Numbered from the stretch's first letter, positions 52,044 through 61,497 are shown. The stretch is DNA of 64,000 nt from Bradyrhizobium sp. CB1650 (GCF_029761915.1 NZ_CP121695.1:1116001-1180000); one strand, 5' to 3'. Translations and numbers: made by a program. The notes: generated by a model from the sequence alone, not told the origin.

Positions 52044-52068
52044 ACCAACAATTGAAGGGAGCGAAACC

Positions 52069-52464
52069 ATGGCCGGTCAAACGCGGCGCAGGAGCATCCA
52101 CATCGGCGGCTTCAAGCACGCCAATCCGATTCCGAATGCTTGCCGCATCGGCAATCTCGTGATGTCCGGCGTCATCCTCGGCCGCGATGGCGCGACCGGC
52201 GCCATGCCGGAGAGCCTGGACGCGCAATGCGCCAACATGTTCGCGCATATGAAGGCGACGGTGGAGGCCGCCGGCGGCTCGACCGACGATATCATCAAGA
52301 TGACGGTGTGGCTGAAGGATCGCTCGCAGCGCGGCCCGGTGAACGTCGAGTGGCTAAAAATGTTTCCGGACGAGCATTCGCGGCCCGCGCGCCACGCGCT
52401 GCCGATGGACAACATGGACGGCGGCGCGCTGGTGCAGTGCGACTTCACCGCCGTGATCGACTGA
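52069..52464 (+). CDS. RidA/YjgF family protein
   Basis: A 131-residue protein starting at ATG 52069 behind GAAGGGAGCG; the longer open frame upstream is a shadow of the hydratase. The RidA fold is shown by RIGNLVMSGVILGRDGAT, MFAHMKATVEAAGGSTDDIIKMTVWLKDR and RPARHALPM. Family members deaminate enamines or imines; one branch is 2-aminomuconate deaminase. In this operon it may remove an amino group from a ring-cleavage product. Confidence 0.88.
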   Translation: MAGQTRRRSIHIGGFKHANPIPNACRIGNLVMSGVILGRDGATGAMPESLDAQCANMFAHMKATVEAAGGSTDDIIKMTVWLKDRSQRGPVNVEWLKMFPDEHSRPARHALPMDNMDGGALVQCDFTAVID

Positions 52465-52478
52465 AGGAGCATTTTGTC

Positions 52479-53354
52479 ATGCCGACCTATCTGCCGTTCG
52501 ACCCGAATCCGCGCCGTCCGATCAAGGCGCCGCCGCCGAAAACCGTCGACAGCCAGTTTCACGTGCTGGGTCCCGTGGACAAATATCCGGAGCGTCCTGG
52601 TGCTGCCTATCGGATGCCGACTGCAACTTGGGAAGCGGCGCTGCGCATGCACAAGACGCTCGGCATCGAGCGCGGCATCATCGTGCAGACCACAACTTAT
52701 GGCGCCGATCATTCCGTCGTGCTAGACGGTCTCGCTGCGATGGGCCCGAACTATCGCGGCTGCGCCAACGCCTTAGTGTTCGCGGAGGCGAGCGACTCCT
52801 ATCTTGCGAAGCTGCACGATGCCGGCGTGCGCGGCGCGCGCTTCAGCTTTCGTCAGGAGCTCGGCGCCGTGCTGTCGGATGCCGATTTCGCCCGCTCCAT
52901 CGCGCGCATCCGCGAGCTCGGCTGGTATGTAAAAATCCAGCCGGAGAAGGACGGGATCGTCTCAAGCGTCGCAAAGTACGAGAATCTCGACGTGCCCGTG
53001 CTGATCGACCACATGGCGCGGCCCGAGCCCGCGCGCGGCAAGGACGACCCCAATCTGCGCAAGATGCTCGAGCTGCTCGCCAAGGGCAATTTCTGGGTCA
53101 TGCTGTCGCTCGGCGAGAAGACCTCGCAGGCCGGCCCGCCTTACGACGACGTGATCCCGATCGCACGCAGCTACATCGAGGCCGCACCCGACCGCTGTGT
53201 CTGGGCCAGCGACTGGCCGCATCCGGTCTCCGTGAAGCAGCCGCCCAATGACGCCGATCTGCTTGAATTGATGTATCGCTACGCGCCGGATCAGGCGACG
53301 CTGGAGAAGATCCTCGTGCACAATCCGGCAAAGCTGTTCGGCTTTCCGGATTAA
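52479..53354 (+). CDS. Amidohydrolase family protein (2-pyrone-4,6-dicarboxylate lactonase-like)
   Basis: A 291-residue TIM-barrel hydrolase of the amidohydrolase_2 group, ATG at 52479 with AGGAG upstream. The first metal motif is DSQFHVLGP (as in LigI-type lactonases), with [11 protein letters not shown] and the terminal Asp in [10 protein letters not shown]. It would hydrolyse a lactone or a related C-O or C-C bond. It is the last gene of the operon. Its stop overlaps the convergent flavin oxidoreductase stop within TTAA. Confidence 0.87.
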   Translation: MPTYLPFDPNPRRPIKAPPPKTVDSQFHVLGPVDKYPERPGAAYRMPTATWEAALRMHKTLGIERGIIVQTTTYGADHSVVLDGLAAMGPNYRGCANALVFAEASDSYLAKLHDAGVRGARFSFRQELGAVLSDADFARSIARIRELGWYVKIQPEKDGIVSSVAKYENLDVPVLIDHMARPEPARGKDDPNLRKMLELLAKGNFWVMLSLGEKTSQAGPPYDDVIPIARSYIEAAPDRCVWASDWPHPVSVKQPPNDADLLELMYRYAPDQATLEKILVHNPAKLFGFPD

Positions 53355-54349
53355 GGCGTCGCCAACCTGTCGCGCACCTCCGCCGCGATCTGGAAGGAAC
53401 GAAGCCGCGCGGCGTGATCATAGATCTGGCCGGTGGTCATCAGCTCGTCCGCGCCCGTCTGGTCGATCAGCGCCTTCAGTCCGCGCTCGATGACCGCGGG
53501 CGAGCCGACCACGGAGCAGGCGAGCGACTGGCCGACGCCGGCCTTCTCCGCCGGCGACCACAGCGCGTCCATGTCGTCGACCGGCGGCGGCAGCGGACCC
53601 GGCGTGCCGCGGCGCAAATTGATGAATTGCTGCTGGAGCGAGGAGAACATCCGCTGCGCCTCGGCTTCGCTGTCGGCGGCGAACACGTTAACGCCGACCA
53701 TCGCATAGGGCCGGTCGAGCTGCACTGAGGGCTCGAAGCGCGACCGGTATTCGCTCAGCGCCTGCATCATCATGCCAGGTGCGAAGTGCGAGGCGAAGGC
53801 GAAGGGCAGGCCGAGCATGGCCGCGAGCTGCGCGCCGAACGTGCTCGAGCCGAGAATCCAGAGCGGCACCTTCGATCCCATGCCGGGTACGGCGCGAATG
53901 GCCTGGTTCGGCTGCACGTCACCGAGCAGCGCCTGTAATTCCAGCACGTCATGCGGAAAATTCTCGGAGCTGCTGACGAGGTCACGGCGGAGCGCCCGCG
54001 CGGTGAACTGGTCCGTGCCCGGAGCGCGCCCGAGACCGAGATCGATCCGCCCCGGATAGAGCGACTCCAGCGTGCCGAACTGCTCGGCGATGATCAGCGG
54101 CGAATGGTTCGGCAGCATGATGCCGCCGGAGCCGACGCGGATCGTCTTGGTGCCGCCCGCCACATGCCCGATCACCACCGACGTCGCGGCGCTGGCGATG
54201 CCCGTCATGTTGTGATGCTCGGCCAGCCAGAACCGCTTGTAACCCCATGCCTCGACATGCTGCGCGAGATCGAGCGAATTGCGAAACGCCTGCGCCGCAT
54301 CGCCACCCTGCCGGATGGGAGCGAGGTCGAGCACGGAAAAGGGGATCAT
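53351..54349 (-). CDS. LLM-class flavin-dependent oxidoreductase
   Basis: A 332-residue luciferase-like monooxygenase-family protein from ATG 54349 ([15 protein letters not shown]). [45 protein letters not shown] is the highly conserved first half, and [15 protein letters not shown] the middle strand. The substrate is unknown. It converges with the catabolic operon and faces away from the alkylsulfatase islet. Confidence 0.9.
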   Translation of the reverse strand: MIPFSVLDLAPIRQGGDAAQAFRNSLDLAQHVEAWGYKRFWLAEHHNMTGIASAATSVVIGHVAGGTKTIRVGSGGIMLPNHSPLIIAEQFGTLESLYPGRIDLGLGRAPGTDQFTARALRRDLVSSSENFPHDVLELQALLGDVQPNQAIRAVPGMGSKVPLWILGSSTFGAQLAAMLGLPFAFASHFAPGMMMQALSEYRSRFEPSVQLDRPYAMVGVNVFAADSEAEAQRMFSSLQQQFINLRRGTPGPLPPPVDDMDALWSPAEKAGVGQSLACSVVGSPAVIERGLKALIDQTGADELMTTGQIYDHAARLRSFQIAAEVRDRLATP

Positions 54350-54483
54350 GTGTGAGCACCGCATGGGGGACGCGCGATGCGCGTCGGGCTCTCACATCTA
54401 GTGTCCGGTCATGAGAATGTTAGCTCGGTCGTGTCACGCAAGTGCAATGACACCATCTGAAATCGCCGTGCTGAGGTCAGGTC

Positions 54484-54508
54484 TGGTACTGCCGGACAGG
54501 ACTGAACC
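54484..54508. repeat. Partial copy of tRNA-Thr 3' end (att-like)
   Basis: Twenty-five bases beginning TGGTACTGCCGGACAGGA match the 3' end of tRNA-Thr at 56941-56965 with three mismatches, including a 13-base exact core CTGCCGGACAGGA. The orientation is the same. The rest of a tRNA is absent, so it cannot be functional. Such copies usually mark the far end of DNA integrated into a tRNA gene. Confidence 0.6.
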
Positions 54509-54589
54509 GGCGCGATCATCCACCATCATGCTGAGGCAATTGCAATTTTCGCCGGCGCCGCACCGCCGTATTCGGGCGTCCCGCGCAGC

Positions 54590-54625
54590 TCAAGCGGCGC
54601 GAAGCAAGTGCCCCGCGCCGCTTGA
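54590..54625 (-). terminator. Large hairpin after the alkylsulfatase gene
   Basis: TCAAGCGGCGCG (54590-54601) and CGCGCCGCTTGA (54614-54625) form a perfect 12-base stem with a 12-base loop. It starts 8 bases beyond the sulfatase stop codon on the minus strand. No T-tract follows, so it may act as a transcript-end stabiliser or a factor-assisted terminator. Confidence 0.55.
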
Positions 54626-54632
54626 CCGGTGC

Positions 54633-56657
54633 TTATCGCGACGTTCCGCCTCGCCCTGTCGTCACACCTGGGGATTGGTTCGGCGTCACGATGTTGAACC
54701 AGAAGTCGAACGTGTCGAGATATGACACGAGATCGCGTAATTTGGTCTGGTCACCGCTGACCTTCACCGCACCGGACGAAATGGCATCATCAAACTTGGT
54801 CTGCTGTAGGATGATGTTGTTCAACGTATCCCGAGACAATGTCACGGTCGCATCGGCATTGTTGGACTTCATGTTGGCAGTGTGGTTCAACACTCCGTTC
54901 TCAAGCGCGACAAAGTAATTGCCGTCCTTGCCAAAGTCGAAGTTGAACTTGGCGCGGGCATTGCCGGCCTTCTCGCTGTTCAGGCGAACTCCGAGATAAT
55001 CGAAGAACAGATCCGCGGACATGGCGCGCACCGTATCGGGGCTCGCGGTGTTGGGCGTCGGCAGCTTCGCGACCCCGTTGCGCAGTTCCTGGGCGCCAGT
55101 CAGATAGAAGTTGCGCCACGGTCCGGACTCGGCCTGATAGCCGAGTTGCTCAAGCGCGTCGGCTTCGAGGTTCTTGGCAGCCTGGTTGTTGGGATCGGCA
55201 AACACGACGTGGTGGACCACTTGGGCCACCCAACGATAGTCGCCCTTGTCGTAGGCAGCCTTGGCTTTCTTCAAGACCTCGTCGCCACCTCCCATGAACT
55301 CGACGTACCTCTTGCTTGCGTCGACCGGCGGCAATTCATGCAGGGTGGCCGGGTTGCCATCGAACCAGCCAAGATAAAGAACGTAGGTCGCGGCAACATC
55401 GTGATACACCGAGCCGTAATAGCCGCGGTTCGCCCAGACATTGGCCAGGCTGTCAGGCATTTTGAATTCGTCGGCAATCTCGCGCATTGTCATCCCGTGA
55501 TTGACCATGCGCAAGGTCTGGTCGTTGATGAAGCGGTAGAGGTCGCGCTGGCTTCCCAGAAGTGAAACCACCTTGTCATTGCCCCAAGTGGGCCAGTGAT
55601 GCTGTGCAAAGACCACGTCGACTTTGTCGCCCCACATGGTCAGAGCCTGGTTCAGGTACTTCGACCAGGGAAGCGGCTCGCGAATCTTCGCGCCACGAAG
55701 GGAGTACGTATTGTGCAGCGTATGGGTCGCGTCCTCGGCGGCTTCCATCGCCTTCTTTTCCTCGATGAACCACATCATCTCGGAGGGCGCCTCCGAACCG
55801 GGCGCCATGAGGAACTCGTAGGTTAGGCCGTCGATTTTCTCTTTCTGCCCGGTTTCCTTGATGATGTTGGTCGGCGCGATGAGGGTCACAGTACCTGCGG
55901 AGGTCGTGGTGCCGAGGCCCGCGCCCACCTGTCCCTTCGGATCTGCCTTGAGGAGGTTGCCGTACATGTAACTGGCACGCCGGCTCATCGCGGTGCCGGC
56001 CATCACGTTCTCGGCCACCGCAGCCTCCAGGAATCCTTCTGGCGCGTATATCTTGACTTTCCCCGCGTTGACGTCGTCCTCGCTGGTGACTCCTCGCACG
56101 CCGCCATAGTGGTCGACGTGGCTGTGGGTGTAGATCACGGCTTTAACGGGCTTGCTGCTGCCGCGCTTCGAGCGGTACAGGTCGAGCGCCACCTTTGCGG
56201 TTTCTTCAGAAACCAGCGGATCGACGATCGTGATCCCCTCGCTGCCCTCGATGATCGTCATGTTCGACAGGTCTTGATTGCGGACTTGATAGATACCGTC
56301 CGTCACCTCGAACAGGCCTGAGATGTTGATCAGCCGGGATTGTCGCCACAGGCTCGGGTTGACCGTATCCGGAGCCGCCGCGTCCCTGATGAAGCCGTAT
56401 TGCTGTGGATTCCAGACGGCGTTGCCTGCGCTCCCCTTGATCGAATCCGACGGCAGCGGGGCGAGGAAGCCTTTGTTCGCAGCGTCGAAATCGGAATTGT
56501 CATTAAACGGCAACTGTCTCAGCAAAGTCGAATTTGCTTGCTTGGTCGCATCGGTCGCGCCTTGGCGCAAATCCTGAGATTGCGCGGCAGCGGCACTCAT
56601 CAAGCCCGCGCTCACGACTCCAAGGATTGAAGCTTTCGCGAAAAAACCGCTCCTCAT
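54633..56657 (-). CDS. Metallo-beta-lactamase-fold alkylsulfatase, SdsA1-like, exported
   Basis: A 674-residue enzyme with signal peptide MRSGFFAKASILGVVSAGLM and cleavage after the Ala run. The binuclear zinc motif THSHVDH (His178, His180, Asp182, His183) heads the MBL domain. AGTAMSRRASYMYGN, the dimerisation region (residues about 400-530) and a C-terminal SCP2-like domain (about 550-670) match SdsA1, which hydrolyses primary alkyl sulfates such as SDS to alcohol and sulfate. Its GC content and codon use are visibly lower than in neighbours, and it is framed by tRNA-Thr and a partial tRNA copy, which points to acquisition by transfer. Confidence 0.92.
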   Translation of the reverse strand: MRSGFFAKASILGVVSAGLMSAAAAQSQDLRQGATDATKQANSTLLRQLPFNDNSDFDAANKGFLAPLPSDSIKGSAGNAVWNPQQYGFIRDAAAPDTVNPSLWRQSRLINISGLFEVTDGIYQVRNQDLSNMTIIEGSEGITIVDPLVSEETAKVALDLYRSKRGSSKPVKAVIYTHSHVDHYGGVRGVTSEDDVNAGKVKIYAPEGFLEAAVAENVMAGTAMSRRASYMYGNLLKADPKGQVGAGLGTTTSAGTVTLIAPTNIIKETGQKEKIDGLTYEFLMAPGSEAPSEMMWFIEEKKAMEAAEDATHTLHNTYSLRGAKIREPLPWSKYLNQALTMWGDKVDVVFAQHHWPTWGNDKVVSLLGSQRDLYRFINDQTLRMVNHGMTMREIADEFKMPDSLANVWANRGYYGSVYHDVAATYVLYLGWFDGNPATLHELPPVDASKRYVEFMGGGDEVLKKAKAAYDKGDYRWVAQVVHHVVFADPNNQAAKNLEADALEQLGYQAESGPWRNFYLTGAQELRNGVAKLPTPNTASPDTVRAMSADLFFDYLGVRLNSEKAGNARAKFNFDFGKDGNYFVALENGVLNHTANMKSNNADATVTLSRDTLNNIILQQTKFDDAISSGAVKVSGDQTKLRDLVSYLDTFDFWFNIVTPNQSPGVTTGRGGTSR

Positions 56658-56940
56658 AAGGCCTCTCCCTTCCGCTGGCCTCTCTCCGAGTACCGAGAGA
56701 CACCGCCTAAGTTATCGAGAGGACATTGGTTCCAACCCGTAGTTGCAGGCCTGCTCGGCCGCTACTGCATGGAACAATTCACGATGGGTGCAACCTGCAG
56801 CGGGTCATGGGTGCCAGCCGGCACCTGGCCTTCCCTGCGCCCTCTTCTTCATGGGAAGGGGATGAAGGAATGGCGTGAGACTCGGGCGTCTCAAGCCGCG
56901 GGAATGCCGATTCGGGAATGTCGATTCATGTGTGGAACAC

Positions 56941-57015
<75 letters not shown>

Positions 57016-57334
57016 AGATGCTGGCGAAGAATCGGGCCGCGACGTGGGCCCGCCAAGCGGGGCGATGGATGCCACAAGGCCCCCTCATGTGCAAGCTTGC
57101 CGCCCCGCGAAATCGATAAAATCGGCCCCGATGTGGGCCGAAGGCAGGCTTTTTGTCCCGAAATGACCGGTTTTGGCTCGATTTGGTTCCCGAGAAAATC
57201 CCCAGCCAACTGGCCAGTTGGCCGCACCCTTGGATTCGACCAATTCTCCCGCCTTCGTTGCGCCGGCCGGCTGGCGCCCCTTGAGCTGTCGTTTTTCGGT
57301 GGCATGCTGCCGCCGACCAACGCGACGGGCCACG
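57016..57334. other. Intergenic region upstream of tRNA-Thr
   Basis: This 319-base stretch lies between the tRNA-Thr 5' end and the 60-residue protein gene. It must contain the tRNA promoter on the minus strand. Apart from the perfect palindrome at 57205-57222 I see no convincing gene. Open frames crossing it on both strands lack start signals and family features. Confidence 0.5.
57205..57222. promoter_or_regulatory. Perfect 18-bp palindrome
   Basis: GCCAACTGGCCAGTTGGC is identical to its reverse complement. It lies 113 bases upstream of the 60-residue protein and about 190 bases upstream of tRNA-Thr transcription. It looks like a dimeric repressor site, but no regulator is encoded beside it. 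Confidence 0.4.
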
Positions 57335-57517
57335 ATGACCGACGAGAACGACAAGAAGCGAACGGCAGACTCCCGGCAGGACCGGCTGAAATCGGCGCTG
57401 CGCGAAAACCTGAAGCGGCGGAAGGCGCAGGCGCGCGAACGCGCAGAGATCACCGGCCCCTCGCACAATGACGAATCATCCGTAGATGAAGAGACCGCCG
57501 GGAAGCCCGGCCGCTGA
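57335..57517 (+). CDS. Small hydrophilic hypothetical protein, 60 aa
   Basis: From the ATG at 57335 (the frame opens at 57173 without a start signal) the product is a charged, mostly helical peptide: MTDENDKKRTADSRQ, then a basic helix SALRENLKRRKAQARERAE, then an acidic end. It resembles small conserved proteins of Bradyrhizobium without known role. It lies 25 bases before the cNMP-domain oxidoreductase gene and may share its transcript. Confidence 0.6.
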   Translation: MTDENDKKRTADSRQDRLKSALRENLKRRKAQARERAEITGPSHNDESSVDEETAGKPGR

Positions 57518-57542
57518 TTTTTGGGAATGAGTGAGAGCGACG

Positions 57543-59249
57543 ATGGTGCAGGACGAACCGCAGCGAGCGGGCAGGGACACGCTGATTGCAAAGTTCTCCC
57601 GCCCCGAGCAGACATTTCCGACGCTTGCCGCCGCCGAGATCGAGCGGCTGCGCCTGTTCGGCGAGATCAGGCATTACGAGAACGGCGAGCTGCTGTTCGA
57701 GACCGGCAAGCGGGGGCCCGGCATGTTCGTGGTGCTGTCCGGTCGTGTCGCCATTACCGAGCGTGACGGCCTCGGTCACGTCACGCCGGTGATCGACCAG
57801 GGGCCCGGCCAATTCCTGGCCGAGCTCGGCCAGCTCTCCGGCAGACCGGCACTGGTCGATGGACGCGCCGAGGGCGATGTCAAGGTGCTCCTGATCCCGC
57901 CGGACCGGCTGCGCGCGCTGCTGGTCGCCGAGGCCGATCTCGGCGAACGCATCATGCGCGCGCTGATCCTGCGCCGCGTTAGTTTGATCCAGGGCGGCGT
58001 CGGCGGCCCCGTGCTGATCGGGCCGTCGAACTCCGCCGGCGTGGTGCGATTGCAGGGCTTCCTCACCCGCAACGGCCAGCCGCATCATCTGCTCGACCCC
58101 GGCAGCGAGCACGACGCGGCCGAGGTGATCGCGCGCTACTCGCCGAAGCCGGAAGATTGGCCGCTCGTCGTCACTGCCGACGGCACCGTGCTGCGCAATC
58201 CGAGCGAGATCGAACTCGGGCGCGCCATCGGCATGATTGGCGGCGCCAAGGACGATCGCATCTACGACGTCGCGATCGTCGGCTGCGGACCGGCGGGGCT
58301 TGCGACCGCGGTCTATGCGGCCTCCGAGGGCCTCTCGGTCGCTGTCCTGGACACCCGTGCCTTCGGCGGCCAGGCCGGCGCGAGCGCGCGCATCGAGAAC
58401 TATCTGGGCTTTCCGACCGGCATCTCCGGCCAGGCGCTGGCGGGCCGCGCCTTCACGCAGGCGCAGAAGTTCGGCGCCGACATCATGATCCCGATGTCGG
58501 TGAAGTCGCTGGATTGCTCGCGTGCCGGCGGCACCTTCGCGCTGGCGCTGGATTGCGGCGACACCTTGCGCTCGCGCGCGGTGGTGGTCGCGAGCGGCGC
58601 GCGCTATCGCCGGCCGGAGATCGCGAACCTGGACGAGTTCGAAGGCCGCGGCGTCTGGTATTGGGCTTCGCCCGTCGAGGCACGGCTGTGCGCCGGCGAA
58701 GAGGTGGCGCTGGTCGGCGCCGGCAATTCGGCGGGACAGGCTGCGGTGTTCCTGTCGGGACACGCGAAAAAGGTGCTGATGATCATCCGTGGCGGCGGCT
58801 TGGGCGCCAGCATGTCGCGCTATCTCATCGAGCGCATCGAAGCGACGCCGAACATCGAACTGCTGTTCAATACCGAGATCACGGCGCTTGAGGGTGACGA
58901 GACCTCGCTGCTCCGGCGCATCCGCTGGAAGAGCCGGCTGTCGAGCGACGAGGATTCCGCCGAAATCCGCAATCTCTTCCTGTTCGTCGGTGCCGATCCC
59001 GCCACCGGCTGGCTCGATGGCTGCGGTGTCACGCTCGATCGCGCCGGCTTCGTCGTCACCGGAGCGCAGTCCGAGCAGAATCTGGGCCGGCTCGTAGCTC
59101 CGCTCGAAACGTCCGTGCCCGGCGTCTATGCCGTCGGCGACGTCCGCTCCGGCTCGGTCAAGCGCGTCGGCGGCGCCATCGGCGAAGGCGCGCAGGTCGT
59201 GGCCTCGCTGCACGGCTATCTCGGCGACGCCGCAAAACCGGCGCTTTAG
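57543..59249 (+). CDS. Cyclic nucleotide-domain / thioredoxin reductase-like fusion flavoprotein
   Basis: A 568-residue fusion. Residues about 15-140 form a cNMP-binding (CRP-type) beta-roll (FVVLSGRVAITERDG, FLAELGQLSGRPAL). Residues about 155-232 look like a glutaredoxin-fold linker domain. Residues 240-560 form a two-dinucleotide-domain reductase with FAD motif GCGPAG (247-252) and NADPH motif GAGNSAGQ. The redox CxxC expected of thioredoxin reductase is replaced by W-A-S-P at 374-377, so disulfide reduction in the usual way is not possible. A GTG at 57531 is an alternative start. Confidence 0.85.
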   Translation: MVQDEPQRAGRDTLIAKFSRPEQTFPTLAAAEIERLRLFGEIRHYENGELLFETGKRGPGMFVVLSGRVAITERDGLGHVTPVIDQGPGQFLAELGQLSGRPALVDGRAEGDVKVLLIPPDRLRALLVAEADLGERIMRALILRRVSLIQGGVGGPVLIGPSNSAGVVRLQGFLTRNGQPHHLLDPGSEHDAAEVIARYSPKPEDWPLVVTADGTVLRNPSEIELGRAIGMIGGAKDDRIYDVAIVGCGPAGLATAVYAASEGLSVAVLDTRAFGGQAGASARIENYLGFPTGISGQALAGRAFTQAQKFGADIMIPMSVKSLDCSRAGGTFALALDCGDTLRSRAVVVASGARYRRPEIANLDEFEGRGVWYWASPVEARLCAGEEVALVGAGNSAGQAAVFLSGHAKKVLMIIRGGGLGASMSRYLIERIEATPNIELLFNTEITALEGDETSLLRRIRWKSRLSSDEDSAEIRNLFLFVGADPATGWLDGCGVTLDRAGFVVTGAQSEQNLGRLVAPLETSVPGVYAVGDVRSGSVKRVGGAIGEGAQVVASLHGYLGDAAKPAL

Positions 59250-59299
59250 GCAGGGATAAGACAGGCGATCGGCAAGCCGATTGTGACTTGCCATCTTGC

Positions 59300-59450
59300 C
59301 GTGCCCCACGGACTATCCCCTCGTCCAGAGGAGCGCGTATCGTGCGCGTCTCGAAGGATGAAGGCCGAGCTGTTGTATTGCGGTCTCGTTCGAGACGGCG
59401 CTGGCGCGCCTCCTCACCATGAGGATCGAGAGCCGACCGAACGAACAAGG
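59300..59450. repeat. Dispersed intergenic repeat of the CGAAGGATGAAG type
   Basis: The block runs from the words CCTCGTCCAGAGGAGCGCG and GCGCGTCTCGAAGGATGAAG to CTCCTCACCATGAGGATCGAGAG and contains short inverted repeats. I recognise it as one of the common rhizobial intergenic sequences. No gene is seen between 59250 and 59469. Confidence 0.45.
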
Positions 59451-59469
59451 ATTCACAAGGGAGGACTAA

Positions 59470-59778
59470 ATGGCTGAACTCCTCGTGCTCTACAAGACGC
59501 CCAAGGATGCTGCGGACTTCGACAAACACTATGCCGAAACGCACATTCCGCTCGCAAAGAAACTTCCCGGCTTGAAGAAGTACGCGATCAGCAGGGGGCC
59601 GGTCGGAACGCCCGCAGGTCCCTCGCAATTCCATCTCATTGCGATCCTGACCTTCGATAGCGTTGGCGACATCCAGAAGGCTTTCGGCACGCCCGAGGGC
59701 AAGGCGGCCGCAGCCGATGTGGCGAAGTTTGCCACCGGCGGCGTCGAGATGCAGATCTTCGAGACCAAGGACGTGTGA
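59470..59778 (+). CDS. EthD family reductase / dabb-barrel protein
   Basis: A 102-residue ferredoxin-like alpha/beta barrel protein. The conserved EthD pattern is visible: LLVLYKTPKDAADFDKHYAETHIPLAKKLPGL at the start, the central FHLIAILTFDS and the closing GGVEMQIFETKDV. Members are small oxidoreductase-like or ether-degradation accessory proteins, often stress-linked. GGGAGG precedes the ATG. The gene stands alone; the 233 bases after it hold only an 8-base inverted repeat (TTGGCGCG/CGCGCCAA at 59918-59940). Confidence 0.87.
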   Translation: MAELLVLYKTPKDAADFDKHYAETHIPLAKKLPGLKKYAISRGPVGTPAGPSQFHLIAILTFDSVGDIQKAFGTPEGKAAAADVAKFATGGVEMQIFETKDV

Positions 59779-60011
59779 GACGCGCGCGAGGGCGGCCCGC
59801 ATATCGCGGACCATTCTTGCCGGGCCCGACTCAACTTTCGTCGAAATTGCTGTCGTTTGTGACAGCGATGCAAAAGATTCGAGCATGCGTTCGTCAATTC
59901 GCACGACGACGCATGGCTTGGCGCGCATGCGTCGCGCCAACACATGTAGCAATCCGATGAGGACCGTAATACCGTAGTTCCGATCTCAGCGCAGAGAGTA
60001 GGAGAGATGTC

Positions 60012-60521
60012 ATGGTTCTTGGGTTGAGCCTGCCCGCCTTCACGATGGTACATGTCATCATCAGCTTGATCGCGATCGTCAGCGGCCTTGTGGTCATGTC
60101 CGGATTGCTCGGCTCGAAGCAGATGCCGGGCCTCGCCGCGATCTTCCTCCTCTTCACCATCCTGACCAGCGTCACTGGCTTCCTGTTTCCGTTCAAGGAG
60201 CTGTTGCCGTCGCACATGATCGGCATCCTCTCGCTGGTGCTGCTCGCGATCGCCTGCATCGCGCTCTACGGCATGAAGCTACTGGGCGCATGGCGTCCGA
60301 TCTACATCGTGACCGCGATGACATCGCTCTATCTCAACGTCTTCGTGCTGGTCATCCAGTCCTTCCTGAAGGTGCCGGCGCTGGCCGCGCTCGCGCCCGC
60401 CGTGCCGCCCGCCCCGCCGTCAGGCCCCGTATTCGCCGTGGTGCAGGGCATCGTGCTCGTGTTCTTCGTGCTGGTGATCATCGGCGCCTGGCGCCGCTTC
60501 AGGCCGATGACGTTCGCCTGA
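60012..60521 (+). CDS. Four-TM hypothetical membrane protein
   Basis: A 169-residue hydrophobic protein with about four or five membrane helices (residues about 9-31, 38-56, 66-86, 95-117 and 138-158) and a Pro/Ala-rich loop near 125-137. GAGAG precedes the ATG. It resembles small inner-membrane proteins of rhizobia without known function. It is separated from the following hydrolase by an inverted repeat. Confidence 0.75.
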   Translation: MVLGLSLPAFTMVHVIISLIAIVSGLVVMSGLLGSKQMPGLAAIFLLFTILTSVTGFLFPFKELLPSHMIGILSLVLLAIACIALYGMKLLGAWRPIYIVTAMTSLYLNVFVLVIQSFLKVPALAALAPAVPPAPPSGPVFAVVQGIVLVFFVLVIIGAWRRFRPMTFA

Positions 60522-60541
60522 TCCATCGCCTCGCTGCAGCC

Positions 60542-60583
60542 CGTCATTCCGGGTTCATCGCTGATGCGCGCCCCGGAATGACG
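60542..60583. terminator. Inverted repeat between membrane protein and hydrolase genes
   Basis: CGTCATTCCGGG (60542-60553) and CCCGGAATGACG (60572-60583) are perfect 12-base inverted copies with an 18-base centre. It lies 20 bases after the membrane protein stop and could end its transcript. The wording also resembles a widespread rhizobial repeat. No T-tract is present. Confidence 0.5.
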
Positions 60584-60606
60584 TCTCGAAATGAAGGAGC
60601 CCTTCA

Positions 60607-61431
60607 ATGCCTACCATCACCACCAAAGACGGCGTCGAAATCTTCTACAAGGATTGGGGCTCGGGTCAGCCGATCGTGTTCAGCCACGGCTGGCCGCTCT
60701 CCTCCGACGACTGGGACGCGCAGATGATGTACTTCGTCGCTCGCGGCTATCGCGTCGTCGCCCATGACCGCCGCGGCCATGGTCGCTCGGCGCAGGTCGC
60801 AGACGGCCACGACATGGATCACTACGCCGACGATCTCGCGGCACTGACGGCGCATCTCGACCTGAAGAGCGCCATTCACGTCGGCCATTCCACCGGCGGC
60901 GGCGAGGTGGTGCACTACATTGCGCGCCACGGCGAGAGCCGGGTGGCCAAGGCCGCGATCCTCTCCGCGGTGCCCCCGCTGATGGTGCAGACGCCGGCCA
61001 ATCCGGGCGGCCTGCCCAAGAAGGTGTTCGACGATTTCCAGGCCCAGCTCGCCGCCGGCCGCTCGCAATTCTATCGCGACATCGCCGCCGGTCCCTTCTA
61101 CGGCTACAATCGTCCCGGCGCGAAGCCGTCGGAAGCGGTGATCCAGAACTGGTGGCGACAGGGCATGATGGGCGGCGCGAAAGCGCATTACGACGGTATC
61201 GTCGCCTTCTCGCAGACCGACTTCACGGAGGACCTGAAGAAGATCAACGTGCCGGTCCTGGTGATGCACGGCGACGACGATCAGGTCGTGCCTTACGCCG
61301 ATTCCGCGCCGCTGTCGGCCAAGCTGCTCAAGAACGGAACGCTGAAGACCTACAAGGGCTTTCCGCACGGCATGCCGACCACGGAAGCCGAAACAATCAA
61401 CGCGGACCTGCTGGCGTTCTTTAGGGGGTAA
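60607..61431 (+). CDS. Alpha/beta hydrolase, non-haem chloroperoxidase-like
   Basis: A 274-residue hydrolase of the cofactor-free haloperoxidase/perhydrolase group. [12 protein letters not shown] carries the oxyanion region, GHSTGGGE the nucleophile Ser95, [10 protein letters not shown] the Asp and FPHGMPTTE the His. The protein is cytoplasmic. Members hydrolyse esters and can form peracids. GAAGGAG precedes the ATG. Confidence 0.92.
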   Translation: MPTITTKDGVEIFYKDWGSGQPIVFSHGWPLSSDDWDAQMMYFVARGYRVVAHDRRGHGRSAQVADGHDMDHYADDLAALTAHLDLKSAIHVGHSTGGGEVVHYIARHGESRVAKAAILSAVPPLMVQTPANPGGLPKKVFDDFQAQLAAGRSQFYRDIAAGPFYGYNRPGAKPSEAVIQNWWRQGMMGGAKAHYDGIVAFSQTDFTEDLKKINVPVLVMHGDDDQVVPYADSAPLSAKLLKNGTLKTYKGFPHGMPTTEAETINADLLAFFRG

Positions 61432-61497
61432 GGTGCGCCGGAAATATCGGCGCTGCCGCGCGTTAAGCTGATCCCGCGTCAAAGGAAAGGTGCGGCG

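Noticed and set aside
54484..54508. A second tRNA gene
   Set aside because: Only the acceptor and part of the T arm match; no anticodon or D arm follows, and the T stem cannot pair.
59918..59940. An 8-bp inverted repeat after the EthD gene as a terminator
   Set aside because: TTGGCGCG/CGCGCCAA lies about 140 bases past the stop codon and has no T-tract, so the evidence is too weak for a feature.
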